Shown here in pieces: positions 39,937 through 48,665 of a DNA stretch of 64,000 bases. The DNA is from Variovorax brevis. GTDB lineage: Bacteria; Pseudomonadota; Gammaproteobacteria; Burkholderiales; Burkholderiaceae_C. Location of the stretch: positions 62,001-126,000 of the forward strand of contig NZ_JASZYG010000006.1 in the NCBI RefSeq assembly GCF_030317105.1. Reading direction: 5' to 3'. Position numbers and translations under genes: made by a program. Position 1 is the stretch's first letter, and every line of letters begins with the position of its first letter. The notes under the pieces were generated by a model. The model had not been told where the DNA came from. It made no database searches and was given only the letters and a program-made list of their open reading frames with translations.

Positions 39937-40863
39937 ATGATCGAAACCTTCCAGCGCGACCTGCCCAACGGCATCACCCTCAGTTGCAGGGCGGCCGGCC
40001 AGCCGGGAAGGCCGCTGATGGTTTTCCTGCACGGCTTTCCGGAAGGCGCGTTCATCTGGGATTCGCTGCTCGCGCACTTCTCGCAGCCCGAGCACGGCGG
40101 TTTTCGCTGCGTGGCGCCCAATTTGCGCGGGTTTGAAAAATCCAGTTCGCCGGTCGAGGTCGAGGCCTATCGTGCGAATCTGCTGATCAAGGACGTGCTG
40201 GAACTGGCGGCCCTCGAAACCGGCAACGCCACGGGCAGGATCGACACGCTGGTCGCGCACGACTGGGGCGGCGCCTTTGCCTGGGGCTTGGCCAACCAGC
40301 ACCCGGACCGCCTCGACAAGCTTGTCATCATCAATTCGCCGCACCCCGGCACCTTCCTGCGCGAACTGCGTGACAACCCGGCGCAGCAGGCGGCCAGCGC
40401 GTACATGAACTTCCTTGCGCGCCCGGACGCCGAGCGACTGTTGGCCGAGGACGACTTCAGGCGCATGTGGCCCTTTTTCCTGAATATGGGCGCGGGAGCG
40501 GATCGCTTTGGCTGGCTGACCGAAGCGGTCAAGGACCAGTACCGCAAAGTGTGGAATGCCGGTCTCACCGGCGCCTGCAATCTCTATCGCGTGACGCCGC
40601 TGAAGCCGGCACGGGCGGGCGAAGCGCCACGCGACTTTCCCGCCGTGCCGCGCGAGCGGTTCACGGTGGATGCCCCCACGCTGGTCGTGTGGGCGCTCGA
40701 CGATGCGGCCTTGCTGCCGGGCCTGCTGGATGGACTGGAAGACTTCGTGCCACGCGCCGAGATCCACAAGGTGCCCAACGCCACGCATTGGATCGTTCAC
40801 GAACAGCCGGCCTGGGTGGCCGGCGAGATCGAGCGGTTCATCGGCCGGCACGACCGGCACTGA
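39937..40863 (+). CDS. Alpha/beta hydrolase (epoxide hydrolase/dehalogenase-like)
   Basis: A 308-residue alpha/beta-fold hydrolase. HGFPEG near residue 32 supplies the oxyanion hole, VAHDWGGAFAW an aspartate nucleophile (as in epoxide hydrolases and haloalkane dehalogenases, not serine esterases), and NATHWIVHEQP the catalytic histidine. The substrate is unknown. It follows engB by 25 bases with GGAG upstream and may be co-transcribed. Confidence 0.9.
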   Translation: MIETFQRDLPNGITLSCRAAGQPGRPLMVFLHGFPEGAFIWDSLLAHFSQPEHGGFRCVAPNLRGFEKSSSPVEVEAYRANLLIKDVLELAALETGNATGRIDTLVAHDWGGAFAWGLANQHPDRLDKLVIINSPHPGTFLRELRDNPAQQAASAYMNFLARPDAERLLAEDDFRRMWPFFLNMGAGADRFGWLTEAVKDQYRKVWNAGLTGACNLYRVTPLKPARAGEAPRDFPAVPRERFTVDAPTLVVWALDDAALLPGLLDGLEDFVPRAEIHKVPNATHWIVHEQPAWVAGEIERFIGRHDRH

Positions 40864-40867
40864 CGCT

Positions 40868-41752
40868 TCAATAGACCGGCGCTTCGCCGGTCGGACGCGT
40901 CTTGAACCGTCGATGCACCCAGTAGTACTGGGACGGCATCGTTCGGATGTAGGCCTCCAGTTGCGCGTTCATGTGCGTGGTGTCGGCCACGATGTCGCCG
41001 GTGGGAAAGTCACGCCACGGCGGCAGGAGTTCGATCTCGTAGCCTTCGGGTGTCACGCGCGAGAGCACCGGCATCACGGTCGCACGGCCGAGTTGGGAGA
41101 AGCGCGACAACGAAGGCACCGTGGCGGACGTGATCCCGAAAAAGGGCACGAAGATCGACTGGCTCGGGCCAAAGTCCATGTCGGGCAGCAGATAGAGCAC
41201 CTCGCCCTTGCGCAGGCGGCTGAGCACCGGCTTGACGCCGTCGGTTCGCTCGAGCGCCGTCACGGTGCCGAATCGGGTTCGCCCCTCGCGCGCCCACTGG
41301 TCGATCATCGGGTCGCGCTGGGTCGTGTAGATGGTCATCGACGGGCGCGACATGTGCATCGTCAGCGTGGTGGCCGCAGCGTCGAGTCCGTAGAAATGCG
41401 GCGCGAAAAGAATGATGGCCTTGCCGCCTTTTTCCAGTTCAGCCAAGTCTTCCGGCGCGCCACGAAGGGCAAGCCGGCGCTCGACCACGTCGCGCGGCGC
41501 GTGCCAGAGCCAGGCGCGATCGAGCCAGGATTGCGCGACGTAGACAAAGGTCTCCTTCGCAATGCGCCGTCGCTCGTCTTCCGACTTTTCCGGAAAGCAG
41601 ACCCGGAGGTTGACGTCCACCACGCGCCGGCGGGGCACCGCGACCACGTACAGCAAACGCCCCAAGCCTGCTCCGAATGCGCGAAGCGCAGGCAGCGGAA
41701 CATGCGCCAGTACGCGCATCAGCCCGATGCCCAGTCGTGCTGACAGACTCAT
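40868..41752 (-). CDS. Lysophospholipid/lipid A acyltransferase (LpxL-like), second of pair
   Basis: A 294-residue inner-membrane acyltransferase of the HtrB/LpxL family. The catalytic HX4D/E is in APHFYGLDAA, with IYTTQRDPMID and LPDMDFGPSQSIFVPFFGI further on. It is likely a late acyltransferase for lipid A or, in some Burkholderiales, another lipid. It overlaps the preceding paralogue by 4 bases (ATGA). The stop is 4 bases from the convergent hydrolase end. Confidence 0.93.
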   Translation of the reverse strand: MSLSARLGIGLMRVLAHVPLPALRAFGAGLGRLLYVVAVPRRRVVDVNLRVCFPEKSEDERRRIAKETFVYVAQSWLDRAWLWHAPRDVVERRLALRGAPEDLAELEKGGKAIILFAPHFYGLDAAATTLTMHMSRPSMTIYTTQRDPMIDQWAREGRTRFGTVTALERTDGVKPVLSRLRKGEVLYLLPDMDFGPSQSIFVPFFGITSATVPSLSRFSQLGRATVMPVLSRVTPEGYEIELLPPWRDFPTGDIVADTTHMNAQLEAYIRTMPSQYYWVHRRFKTRPTGEAPVY

Positions 41753-42627
41753 CTGTTTTCTTCCTGAGTGACTTCGCCGCGCGGCTCCTTGTAGCGCGCG
41801 TAGTCCCACACGTATTGACCCGGCAATTCGTGGATGAGCTTGTCGATGCCGATGTTCATGGCGGTCGCGGCCGCTTCGGGCGTGGCCTTCGGGTCATTGA
41901 GCGCCGTGCGGTCCAGCGCTTCGAAACGGATGGCGTAACCCTTGCCCGGCGCCAAGCGCTCGCACACCGCGAGAAAAACCTGTGCACCGGTTTGCTGCGC
42001 CAGGCGCGGCAGCAAGGTCATGGTGTAGGCAGGCCGACCAAGAAATGGCGCCCACACGCCCTGCCCTTGCGGCGGCACCTGGTCGGGCAGGATGCCGGTG
42101 TAGCCGCCCGAGCGCAGCGCGCGCATGAGGCCACGCACGCCGGCGGTGCTGGTGGGCAGCATCTTCAGGCCGCGCCGGTCGCGCGAGCCCGTCACGAGTT
42201 CAGTCATCCACGCCTTGCGCGGTGGTCGGTACAGGGCCGTCATGGGGCCATGCGCGTCCACGAATCGCTCGCCGATCGCCTGGCCCAGCATTTCCCAGCT
42301 GCCGATGTGCGGGGTGATGAAGATCACCCCGTGTTTGGCTTGCAGCGCCGCTTCCACGGCCTCGACGCCCGTCCAGCTCCTGATGTGCGGCAGCACGCTT
42401 TCTCCCTGCGGGCGCAGCCAGAGCCAGGGGAGTTCCGCCAGCGCGGCGCCGGCTGCACCGATGGCAGGCTTGTACTGCGCGGGCGTGAACCCGGCCGCCT
42501 CGGCATTTGTCCTGAAACGCGCCCTGTATGTGGATGAGCCCCACCACACCAGCCAGCCCAGAAGCTTGCCAATGCGGTGCATCAGCGGCAGCGGCACACG
42601 GGCAAGCAGACGAAACAGCGCAATCAT
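41749..42627 (-). CDS. Lipid A biosynthesis acyltransferase (LpxL/HtrB-like), first of pair
   Basis: A 292-residue membrane-anchored acyltransferase. The N-terminal hydrophobic region (MIALFRLLARVPLPLMHRIG) precedes TPHIGSWEMLG with the HX4E motif, then YRPPRKAWM and LPDQVPPQGQGVWAPFLG. It differs clearly from its downstream neighbour, so the two probably add different chains or act at different positions. The start ATG at 42625-42627 has no strong ribosome binding site. The metK promoter region lies divergently upstream. Confidence 0.93.
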   Translation of the reverse strand: MIALFRLLARVPLPLMHRIGKLLGWLVWWGSSTYRARFRTNAEAAGFTPAQYKPAIGAAGAALAELPWLWLRPQGESVLPHIRSWTGVEAVEAALQAKHGVIFITPHIGSWEMLGQAIGERFVDAHGPMTALYRPPRKAWMTELVTGSRDRRGLKMLPTSTAGVRGLMRALRSGGYTGILPDQVPPQGQGVWAPFLGRPAYTMTLLPRLAQQTGAQVFLAVCERLAPGKGYAIRFEALDRTALNDPKATPEAAATAMNIGIDKLIHELPGQYVWDYARYKEPRGEVTQEENR

Positions 42628-42682
42628 CAAATGAGAAGAGGGAATCAATATCCGGACGATTCGCCGTGAATAGGTGCAGCGG

Positions 42683-42710
42683 TTGCACGTCGGCGTGGCT
42701 CTTATAGAAT
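42683..42710 (+). promoter_or_regulatory. Candidate sigma70 promoter for metK
   Basis: TTGCAC (42683-42688), a 16-base spacer, and TAGAAT (42705-42710). Transcription would begin near 42717, exactly at the first base of the riboswitch-like leader, giving a 5' UTR of about 117 bases. Found by eye. Confidence 0.6.
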
Positions 42711-42717
42711 GCAAATT

Positions 42718-42778
42718 GTCGCTGAGTTATGGAACTACTTGCAGGGCGACGTTAAACATCACTGCTAAAGCGTTCGCC
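42718..42778 (+). ncRNA. SAM-II-like riboswitch aptamer upstream of metK
   Basis: The sequence follows the SAM-II plan. P1 is GTCGC (42718-42722) with GCGAC (42746-42750); CTGA opens the loop, and TTGCA sits before the 3' P1 arm. Then come GTTAAAC (42751-42757) and GCTAAAG (42764-42770). The pseudoknot candidate is GAAC (42732-42735) with GTTC (42772-42775). The known SAM-II family senses S-adenosylmethionine and controls met genes in alpha- and some betaproteobacteria; metK makes SAM, so feedback control fits. Identification is by eye against remembered consensus. Confidence 0.8.
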
Positions 42779-42780
42779 AG

Positions 42781-42825
42781 AGCTCCTCCCGGGTTGGCAA
42801 CGCGCCAATTGTCATAACAGGAGTT
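42781..42825 (+). promoter_or_regulatory. metK Shine-Dalgarno sequestering stem (candidate expression platform)
   Basis: AGCTCCT (42781-42787) can pair over 7 bp (one G-U) with AGGAGTT (42819-42825), which is the metK ribosome binding site. Inside this arm lies a second hairpin, TTGGC (42794-42798) with GCCAA (42804-42808). The fold would hide the start region and suggests translational control. Confidence 0.55.
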
Positions 42826-42833
42826 TTTTCAAC

Positions 42834-44015
42834 ATGGCGAACGACTTTCTCTTTACCTCCGAATCGGTTTCCGAAGGCCATCCCGACAAGGTCGCGGACC
42901 AGATCTCGGACGCGATCCTCGACGCGATCTTCGAACAGGACCCGCGCAGCCGCGTCGCCGCTGAAACGCTGACCAACACCGGCCTCGTGGTGCTTGCCGG
43001 TGAAATCACCACCAACGCGCACGTGGACTACATCCAGGTGGCGCGCGACACCATCAAGCGCATCGGCTACGACAACACCGAATACGGCATCGACTACAAG
43101 GGTTGCGCCGTGATGGTCTGCTACGACAAGCAGTCCAACGACATCGCGCAAGGCGTGGACCACGCAAGCGACGATCACCTGAACACCGGCGCCGGCGACC
43201 AGGGCCTGATGTTCGGCTACGCCTGCGACGAAACGCCCGAGTTGATGCCCGCGCCCATTTACTACGCGCACCGCCTCGTGGAGCGCCAGGCGCAACTGCG
43301 CAAGGACGGCCGCCTGCCTTTCCTGCGCCCCGACGCCAAGAGCCAGGTCACGATGCGCTACGTGGACGGCAAGCCGCACAGCATCGACACCGTCGTGCTC
43401 TCCACGCAGCACAGCCCCGACCAGAGCGAAACGCCCACCAAGATGAAGTCTTCGTTCACCGAAGCCATCATCGAAGAGATCATCAAGCCGGTCCTGCCCA
43501 AGGAATGGCTGAAGGAAACGAAGTACCTGATCAACCCGACAGGCCGCTTCGTCATCGGCGGCCCGCAGGGTGACTGCGGCCTGACCGGCCGCAAGATCAT
43601 CGTCGACACCTACGGCGGCGCCTGCCCGCACGGTGGCGGCGCGTTCTCGGGCAAGGACCCGTCGAAGGTCGACCGCTCGGCCGCCTACGCCGCGCGCTAC
43701 GTGGCCAAGAACATCGTGGCTGCCGGCTTGGCGCGCCAGTGCCAGATCCAGGTGGCCTACGCGATCGGCGTGGCCCGTCCGATGAACGTCACGGTGTACA
43801 CCGAAGGCACCGGCGTGATCCCGGACGACAAGATCGCCGAACTGGTGCAGGAGCACTTCGACCTGCGTCCGAAGGGGATCATCCAGATGCTGGACCTGCT
43901 GCGGCCGATCTACGGAAAGACGGCCGCCTACGGGCACTTTGGCCGTGAAGAGCCTGAGTTCACTTGGGAAAGCACGAAGGCCGCAGCGCAGCTGCGGGCG
44001 GCAGCTGGCCGCTAA
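42834..44015 (+). CDS. metK: S-adenosylmethionine synthase
   Basis: A 393-residue cytoplasmic enzyme making SAM from methionine and ATP. Family motifs are SVSEGHPDKVADQISDAILD at the start, GAGDQGLMFGYA (ATP site), DTYGGACPHGGGAFSGKDPSKVDRSAAY and GHFGREEPEFTWE near the end. The ATG is 10 bases after AGGAG. The last codons are copied 94 bp downstream (28-bp direct repeat). It sits alone behind a riboswitch-like leader. Confidence 0.99.
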   Translation: MANDFLFTSESVSEGHPDKVADQISDAILDAIFEQDPRSRVAAETLTNTGLVVLAGEITTNAHVDYIQVARDTIKRIGYDNTEYGIDYKGCAVMVCYDKQSNDIAQGVDHASDDHLNTGAGDQGLMFGYACDETPELMPAPIYYAHRLVERQAQLRKDGRLPFLRPDAKSQVTMRYVDGKPHSIDTVVLSTQHSPDQSETPTKMKSSFTEAIIEEIIKPVLPKEWLKETKYLINPTGRFVIGGPQGDCGLTGRKIIVDTYGGACPHGGGAFSGKDPSKVDRSAAYAARYVAKNIVAAGLARQCQIQVAYAIGVARPMNVTVYTEGTGVIPDDKIAELVQEHFDLRPKGIIQMLDLLRPIYGKTAAYGHFGREEPEFTWESTKAAAQLRAAAGR

Positions 44016-44090
44016 GGCCAGTTGAGAGCTGCGAAGCAGATCGTCCGGGTTTCGGCGCAGCCAAAGCACGAAGGCCGCAGCGCAGCTGCG
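43969..44090. repeat. 28-bp perfect direct repeat of the metK 3' end
   Basis: AAAGCACGAAGGCCGCAGCG plus CAGCTGCG occurs at 43969-43996 (in metK) and again at 44063-44090 (in the spacer before the convergent phosphoribosyltransferase). The offset of 94 bp is not a multiple of three. Each unit contains the palindrome CGCAGCTGCG. Confidence 0.9.
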
Positions 44091-44104
44091 CGCTGCCGCA
44101 GGCC

Positions 44105-44743
44105 TCAAGTAATCTGCGACCGCTTGAGCAGGTCACGGACTTCATCGTCCGAGGTCTGGTCAAAGTCCCGATACCAGAGCCCGACCGCGTGAAAGGGCTC
44201 GGGCGTTTCCACGCACACCACCTCGTCCGCTTGCAAGCTCAAGCTGGCAACCGCGTCCTGTGACCCCACAGGCACCGCAACCACCACACGCGCAGGCTCA
44301 CTCAAACGCACGCTTTGCACCGCCGCGCGCATCGTGGCGCCCGTGGCAAGGCCATCGTCCACCAGCAGGACGACGCGATCCTTGATCGTCGGGCGCTTTC
44401 GATCCCCACGGTAAAGCTGCTCGCGACGCGTCAATTCAGCCTGCTCGCGGCGCACTGCTTCTTCCACCGCCTCTTCCGACACAGGCCACATGCCGGCCAC
44501 ATCGGACATCACGCGAATGCCGCCGGACGCAATGGCGCCCATCGCAAACTCCTCCTGGCCGGGATAGCCGAGCTTGCGCACGATCAGAACATCGAGCGGC
44601 GCCTGGAGTTCATGCGCGACTTCGGCCGCAACCGGCACGCCACCGCGCGGCAAGGCCAGCACGAGCAGGTTCGGCTGGCCGCGCCATGCCGCCAGTGCCT
44701 GCGCGAGACACTTTCCGGCGTGGCGCCTATCGTCGAATTTCAT
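44105..44743 (-). CDS. Phosphoribosyltransferase family protein
   Basis: A 212-residue type I phosphoribosyltransferase. The PRPP loop is VVLLVDDGLATGATMRAAV. ALPRGGVPVAAEVA and DVLIVRKLGYPGQEEFAMGAIASGG are typical of the orphan PRTase group often annotated near stress or hydrolase genes. The acceptor base is unknown. It is convergent with metK and just downstream of the TonB-dependent receptor. Confidence 0.92.
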   Translation of the reverse strand: MKFDDRRHAGKCLAQALAAWRGQPNLLVLALPRGGVPVAAEVAHELQAPLDVLIVRKLGYPGQEEFAMGAIASGGIRVMSDVAGMWPVSEEAVEEAVRREQAELTRREQLYRGDRKRPTIKDRVVLLVDDGLATGATMRAAVQSVRLSEPARVVVAVPVGSQDAVASLSLQADEVVCVETPEPFHAVGLWYRDFDQTSDDEVRDLLKRSQIT

Positions 44744-44748
44744 GGGGT

Positions 44749-44774
44749 CTGAGGCCCCCCCGAAAGAGCCTCAG
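44749..44774 (-). terminator. Hairpin at the end of the TonB-receptor gene
   Basis: CTGAGGC (44749-44755) pairs with GCCTCAG (44768-44774); the right arm contains the receptor stop. There is no T tract after it on the minus strand, so it may only stabilise the mRNA end. Confidence 0.4.
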
Positions 44775-46906
44775 AAACGATACGCCGCGCCCACCCCTGC
44801 TGTCCAGTTCCGGCCCGGCGCGGGCTCGATGTAGCGCCCATTGCCCTCGTTGACGATGACGGAGCCGATGTATTGCTTGTCGAACAGGTTGTCCACGCGG
44901 GCAAAGGCGTTGAACTCCCATCTTTGCCACTTCTGGACGTAGCCGGCATGGATGGCCGCGACGGCATAGCCCGGCGCGCTGACGGTGTTGGTGTCGTTCG
45001 CGTAGATCTTCGCGACGGCGCGCATTTCAACGCCGGCGCGGAATCCCTCAGGTGGCACATAGCCAAAGGACGCAAAGAACATCTGCGGCGCCACGCCGGG
45101 AATCTGGTTGCCGGCCTGCACAACGGCCGGCGGGCTGCCGACCACCGTCACGCAGCAGAAGCTGTCGGAATAGCGCGCGCGCAACCATGTGTAGGCCACT
45201 TGAGTCCGCCAATGGCTGGCGGTCTCCTGCGTCCAGGCCAGTTCGGCACCGTCGCGCTTGGTGCTCGGGGCGTTGCGATAGGTCGTGCGGCCGTTGGCGT
45301 TGGAATCCACGACGATTTCATTGCTCGTGCGCGTCTCGAACAGGGCCGCGGTGAAGAAGCCGCTCGCGATGCGCGACTTGACGCCGATCTCATAGCTGTC
45401 GCTCACGGAAGGCTGCAGCGCGAAGTTGAATCCGGGCACGCCATCCGGGCGATAGGAAAGCTCGTTGAGCGTGGGCGTTTCGTAGCCCCGACCCCAGGTC
45501 CCGTACAGCGAGACGTCCTGGGTCGCCGCGTAGCGCAGCGCCACGACGGGCAAGACCTTGCTGTAGTCGACCGTTCCGCTGTCGTTGCCGTTGGGCGGGC
45601 GGATGTAGTGGTCCTGCGAATCGAAATTCACCGTGCTGTAGCGCACGCCGGCTTCCAGCGACCACTTGTCGCTCAGGTGCAAGGTGCCCTGCATGTACGG
45701 ATCGACGTTGTGCACCTTGTTGGTCTCGTCGCGGCGAAGCGCGCCTTGCACACCCAGCGTCGAGCCGATGAAGTTCTGGTAGCCCCTGCGCTGTTCGTTG
45801 AGGGTGTCGTAGGCCAAGCCCGTCGCCAGTTCGAAGGCCCGGCCCGCCACTTGCCCGCGCGTGGTCCAGCGCGCGTCCAGGCCGTTGTAGTGGCGCTCCA
45901 GATCGATGACGCCGCCGGGGCTGAGCGGCGACGCCTGCTGCGCCACGGGAATCGACTGGAACTGGGTGATGCCGCGCTCGCCGCTGTAGACCAGCAGGCG
46001 CAGGTCGTTGTCGGCATTGAGCTTGCGCTCGTAGAGCAGGCCCGCCTGCATCTGGTCGACTGTCTTGCGCGTGTTGAACTGATTGGCTTGCGGCGACGCG
46101 GCTCGCGGATTGGCCGCGTATTGCGCCGGCGTGAGCCCCATGGGGTCGTCCGCGCGGACGCGCACGCCGTTCATGACCACGGTGAGCTTGCTGTCCTCGC
46201 CCAGCGCGATGCCCAGCTTGCCGTTGACGATGTCGCGTCGGGCCGCACTGTGTTCGCGATAGCCATCCGTCTCGAAGTGGCTGCCGCTGAGCAGGTAGTT
46301 GACGGCCCCCGAGGAGCCGCCGATTTTCAGGCTCTCGCGCCAGGTTCCGTAGCTTCCGGCCATCACCGAAAACCCGAGGCGCGGCGGCCCTTCGCCGTCT
46401 TCCGTGAAGATCTGCATCACCCCGCCGGATGAATTGCCGTAGAGCGCCGAAAAAGGCCCGCGTAGCACCTCGACCCGGTCGGTCGAGCCAATGTCGATGT
46501 TGGACGTCTGCCCTTGCCCGTCCGGCAACGTGGCCGGCACGTTGTCGACATAGATGCGCACCCCGCGCACGCCGAAGGTCGAGCGGGCGCCAAAGCCCCG
46601 CACCGAAATCTGGAGGTCCTGCGCGTAGTTCTGCCGGTTCTGGATCTGCAGTCCGGGCACGCTGCCCATGGCCTCCGACAAGTTGACCTGCAGGTTCTGG
46701 TCACGCAGCTGGTCGCCATCGACCACGTCCACCGAGGCCGGCAATTGCAGGGGTGAGACGGCGCCGCCGGGCGTCGACACCGTGACCTCGCGCAGCGTCG
46801 GCGTCGCGTTGGTTGCGGTGGGCGTCGAGGGGTCCGGCGCGCCCGGAGTCTGGGCCTGCGCCGAGACGGCGATCATCACGAGAGCGGCACTTGCCAAGTG
46901 TTTCAT
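44771..46906 (-). CDS. TonB-dependent outer-membrane receptor
   Basis: A 711-residue receptor. A signal peptide (ending AVSAQAQ) is followed by a plug domain with VDGDQLRDQNLQVNLSEAMGSVPGLQIQNRQ, QISVRGFGARSTFGVRGVRIYVDNVPA and DRVEVLRGPFSALYGNSSGGVMQIFTEDG, then a 22-strand barrel ending in a terminal aromatic (AGVGAAYRF). The ligand is not evident: no siderophore-synthesis or regulator gene is adjacent. The ATG at 46904-46906 gives the signal peptide; an upstream ATG does not. Confidence 0.93.
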   Translation of the reverse strand: MKHLASAALVMIAVSAQAQTPGAPDPSTPTATNATPTLREVTVSTPGGAVSPLQLPASVDVVDGDQLRDQNLQVNLSEAMGSVPGLQIQNRQNYAQDLQISVRGFGARSTFGVRGVRIYVDNVPATLPDGQGQTSNIDIGSTDRVEVLRGPFSALYGNSSGGVMQIFTEDGEGPPRLGFSVMAGSYGTWRESLKIGGSSGAVNYLLSGSHFETDGYREHSAARRDIVNGKLGIALGEDSKLTVVMNGVRVRADDPMGLTPAQYAANPRAASPQANQFNTRKTVDQMQAGLLYERKLNADNDLRLLVYSGERGITQFQSIPVAQQASPLSPGGVIDLERHYNGLDARWTTRGQVAGRAFELATGLAYDTLNEQRRGYQNFIGSTLGVQGALRRDETNKVHNVDPYMQGTLHLSDKWSLEAGVRYSTVNFDSQDHYIRPPNGNDSGTVDYSKVLPVVALRYAATQDVSLYGTWGRGYETPTLNELSYRPDGVPGFNFALQPSVSDSYEIGVKSRIASGFFTAALFETRTSNEIVVDSNANGRTTYRNAPSTKRDGAELAWTQETASHWRTQVAYTWLRARYSDSFCCVTVVGSPPAVVQAGNQIPGVAPQMFFASFGYVPPEGFRAGVEMRAVAKIYANDTNTVSAPGYAVAAIHAGYVQKWQRWEFNAFARVDNLFDKQYIGSVIVNEGNGRYIEPAPGRNWTAGVGAAYRF

Positions 46907-46980
46907 CGGGGGAATTCTGCGGTGCAATGCGAAATGGGCACCCCCTCCGCAACCCGAATATCGGACGCGACGGACGCGGA

Positions 46981-48591
46981 ATGGCTACGATTCGCCGCAC
47001 TTCGATTCCGTTGATGTCATTGAGACTTGCGCATCTGTTGCCGCGGTGGCTGGCCGCATGTGTGCTCATCGCATGGCTGTGCGGCTGCGCTGGCTTGCCG
47101 CCGCGTAGCCCGGTGGCGGCCGTGCAGGCGATTGCCGCATCGCCCGACAACGCACTGGGCCGGGCCGCGGCCAGCCTCGACAAGAACCGCGACGGCCTTT
47201 CGGCCTTCCGCACGCTGATCCAGGCGAGTTTCGCGCTCGATGCGCGGCTTGAATTGATACGCCGCGCGCAGTCCTCGATCGACCTGCAGACCTATCTGGT
47301 CGGCAGGGACAAGACCGGCCTGCTGATCCTGCGCGAATTGCGCGATGCGGCTCGGCGCGGCGTTCGGGTGCGCCTGTTGCTCGACGACTTCTACACCTCG
47401 GGGCTGGATCCCGCGCTGCAGGGCCTGTCGGCCGAGCCGAACGTGGAGGTCCGGCTTTTCAATCCCTTTTCGGGCGGGCGCGCGCACTCCGAGACGCGTT
47501 TTCTGGAGTTCGTGGGCAACTTCAGCCGCCTGAACCACCGGATGCACAACAAGCTCTTCATCGCGGACGGCGCCATGGCGATTGCCGGTGGCCGCAACCT
47601 GGCGGATGAGTATTTCCTGCGCAGCAACGGGCCAAACTTCATCGATTTCGAACTGCTCATGGCCGGCCCGGTCGTGGCACAGTCGGCCGCGATTTTCGAC
47701 AGGTACTGGAACAGCGACGTCGTCTATCCCTTGCGCCAGATGGCGCCGGCCGATGCGCCGGCGGACGCGCTGCGCGACAGCTTTGAAAGCCTGACAGCCG
47801 ATGCGTGGGCCAGCCGCCCCGCGCCGCTGACCGACCTCGATTTCTTCGGCGACCCGTCGCTTGGCACCCAGCTCGACGGCGGCGACCTGCCCTGGATTCG
47901 CGCACACGCCACGGCCGCCGCCGACAGTCCGACCAAGGCGCTCGGCGACCCACCAACCCGCAAATCCCTGGCCGACCGCTCCTATGAATTGATCGACGCT
48001 GCGCGGTCTCAGGTGCTGATGGTCTCGCCCTACTTCATTCCGGGCGACGACGGGATGGAGCGAATCCGCTCGGCGCACCAGCGCGGCGTGCGCTTCACCG
48101 TGGTCACCAATTCGCTGGCCGACAGCGACGAACCGCTGGTGAACATCAACTACAACCGCTACCGGGTCGAACTGCTGAAACTCGGCGTGGACCTGCGCGA
48201 AGTAAGCACGCGACAGCTCACGCGCAACCCGGAACTGCGCCGGCTACTGCGCAAGGCGCGCGGCCGGATGCACGCCAAGCTGGCGCTCATCGACCGCGAA
48301 TGGGTGCTGGTCGGATCCATGAATTCCGACCCGCGCTCGGCGCACCTGAACACCGAGTTCGGCGTCAGCATCCAGAGCTTCGAGCTGGCGCACGCCGTGA
48401 TCTACGGCTACCAGCTGGACGACATCGAAGGGGTGTACCGCGTCGTCCTGGCGCCCGATGGCAAGCGCGTGCGCTGGATCGGCACCGGCGACGCCGAGAA
48501 CGAAGAGCTCGACGACGAACCCGATTCGAGCCTGCTGACGCGGCTGCAACTGCTGCTGTTCTCGTGGTTCGTACCGACCGACCAGTTGTAA
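46981..48591 (+). CDS. Phospholipase D family protein, ClsC-like cardiolipin synthase
   Basis: A 536-residue protein with an N-terminal signal/lipobox-like segment (WLCGCAGLPP) and two HKD motifs: HRMHNKLFIADG and GRMHAKLALID, each followed by a GS/GGRN segment (AIAGGRNLADEY, LVGSMNSDPRS). This two-motif layout and length match YmdC/ClsC, which makes cardiolipin from phosphatidylglycerol and phosphatidylethanolamine. The start could instead be the ATG at 47014. It is divergent from the receptor, 74 bp apart. Confidence 0.9.
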   Translation: MATIRRTSIPLMSLRLAHLLPRWLAACVLIAWLCGCAGLPPRSPVAAVQAIAASPDNALGRAAASLDKNRDGLSAFRTLIQASFALDARLELIRRAQSSIDLQTYLVGRDKTGLLILRELRDAARRGVRVRLLLDDFYTSGLDPALQGLSAEPNVEVRLFNPFSGGRAHSETRFLEFVGNFSRLNHRMHNKLFIADGAMAIAGGRNLADEYFLRSNGPNFIDFELLMAGPVVAQSAAIFDRYWNSDVVYPLRQMAPADAPADALRDSFESLTADAWASRPAPLTDLDFFGDPSLGTQLDGGDLPWIRAHATAAADSPTKALGDPPTRKSLADRSYELIDAARSQVLMVSPYFIPGDDGMERIRSAHQRGVRFTVVTNSLADSDEPLVNINYNRYRVELLKLGVDLREVSTRQLTRNPELRRLLRKARGRMHAKLALIDREWVLVGSMNSDPRSAHLNTEFGVSIQSFELAHAVIYGYQLDDIEGVYRVVLAPDGKRVRWIGTGDAENEELDDEPDSSLLTRLQLLLFSWFVPTDQL

Positions 48592-48665
48592 CGGGACGCG
48601 CTGACGCTGCAGCGCACAATCGCAGGCTTTGGGTGCGCGTGCGCCCCCAAGGCTCTGGAGTTCTT

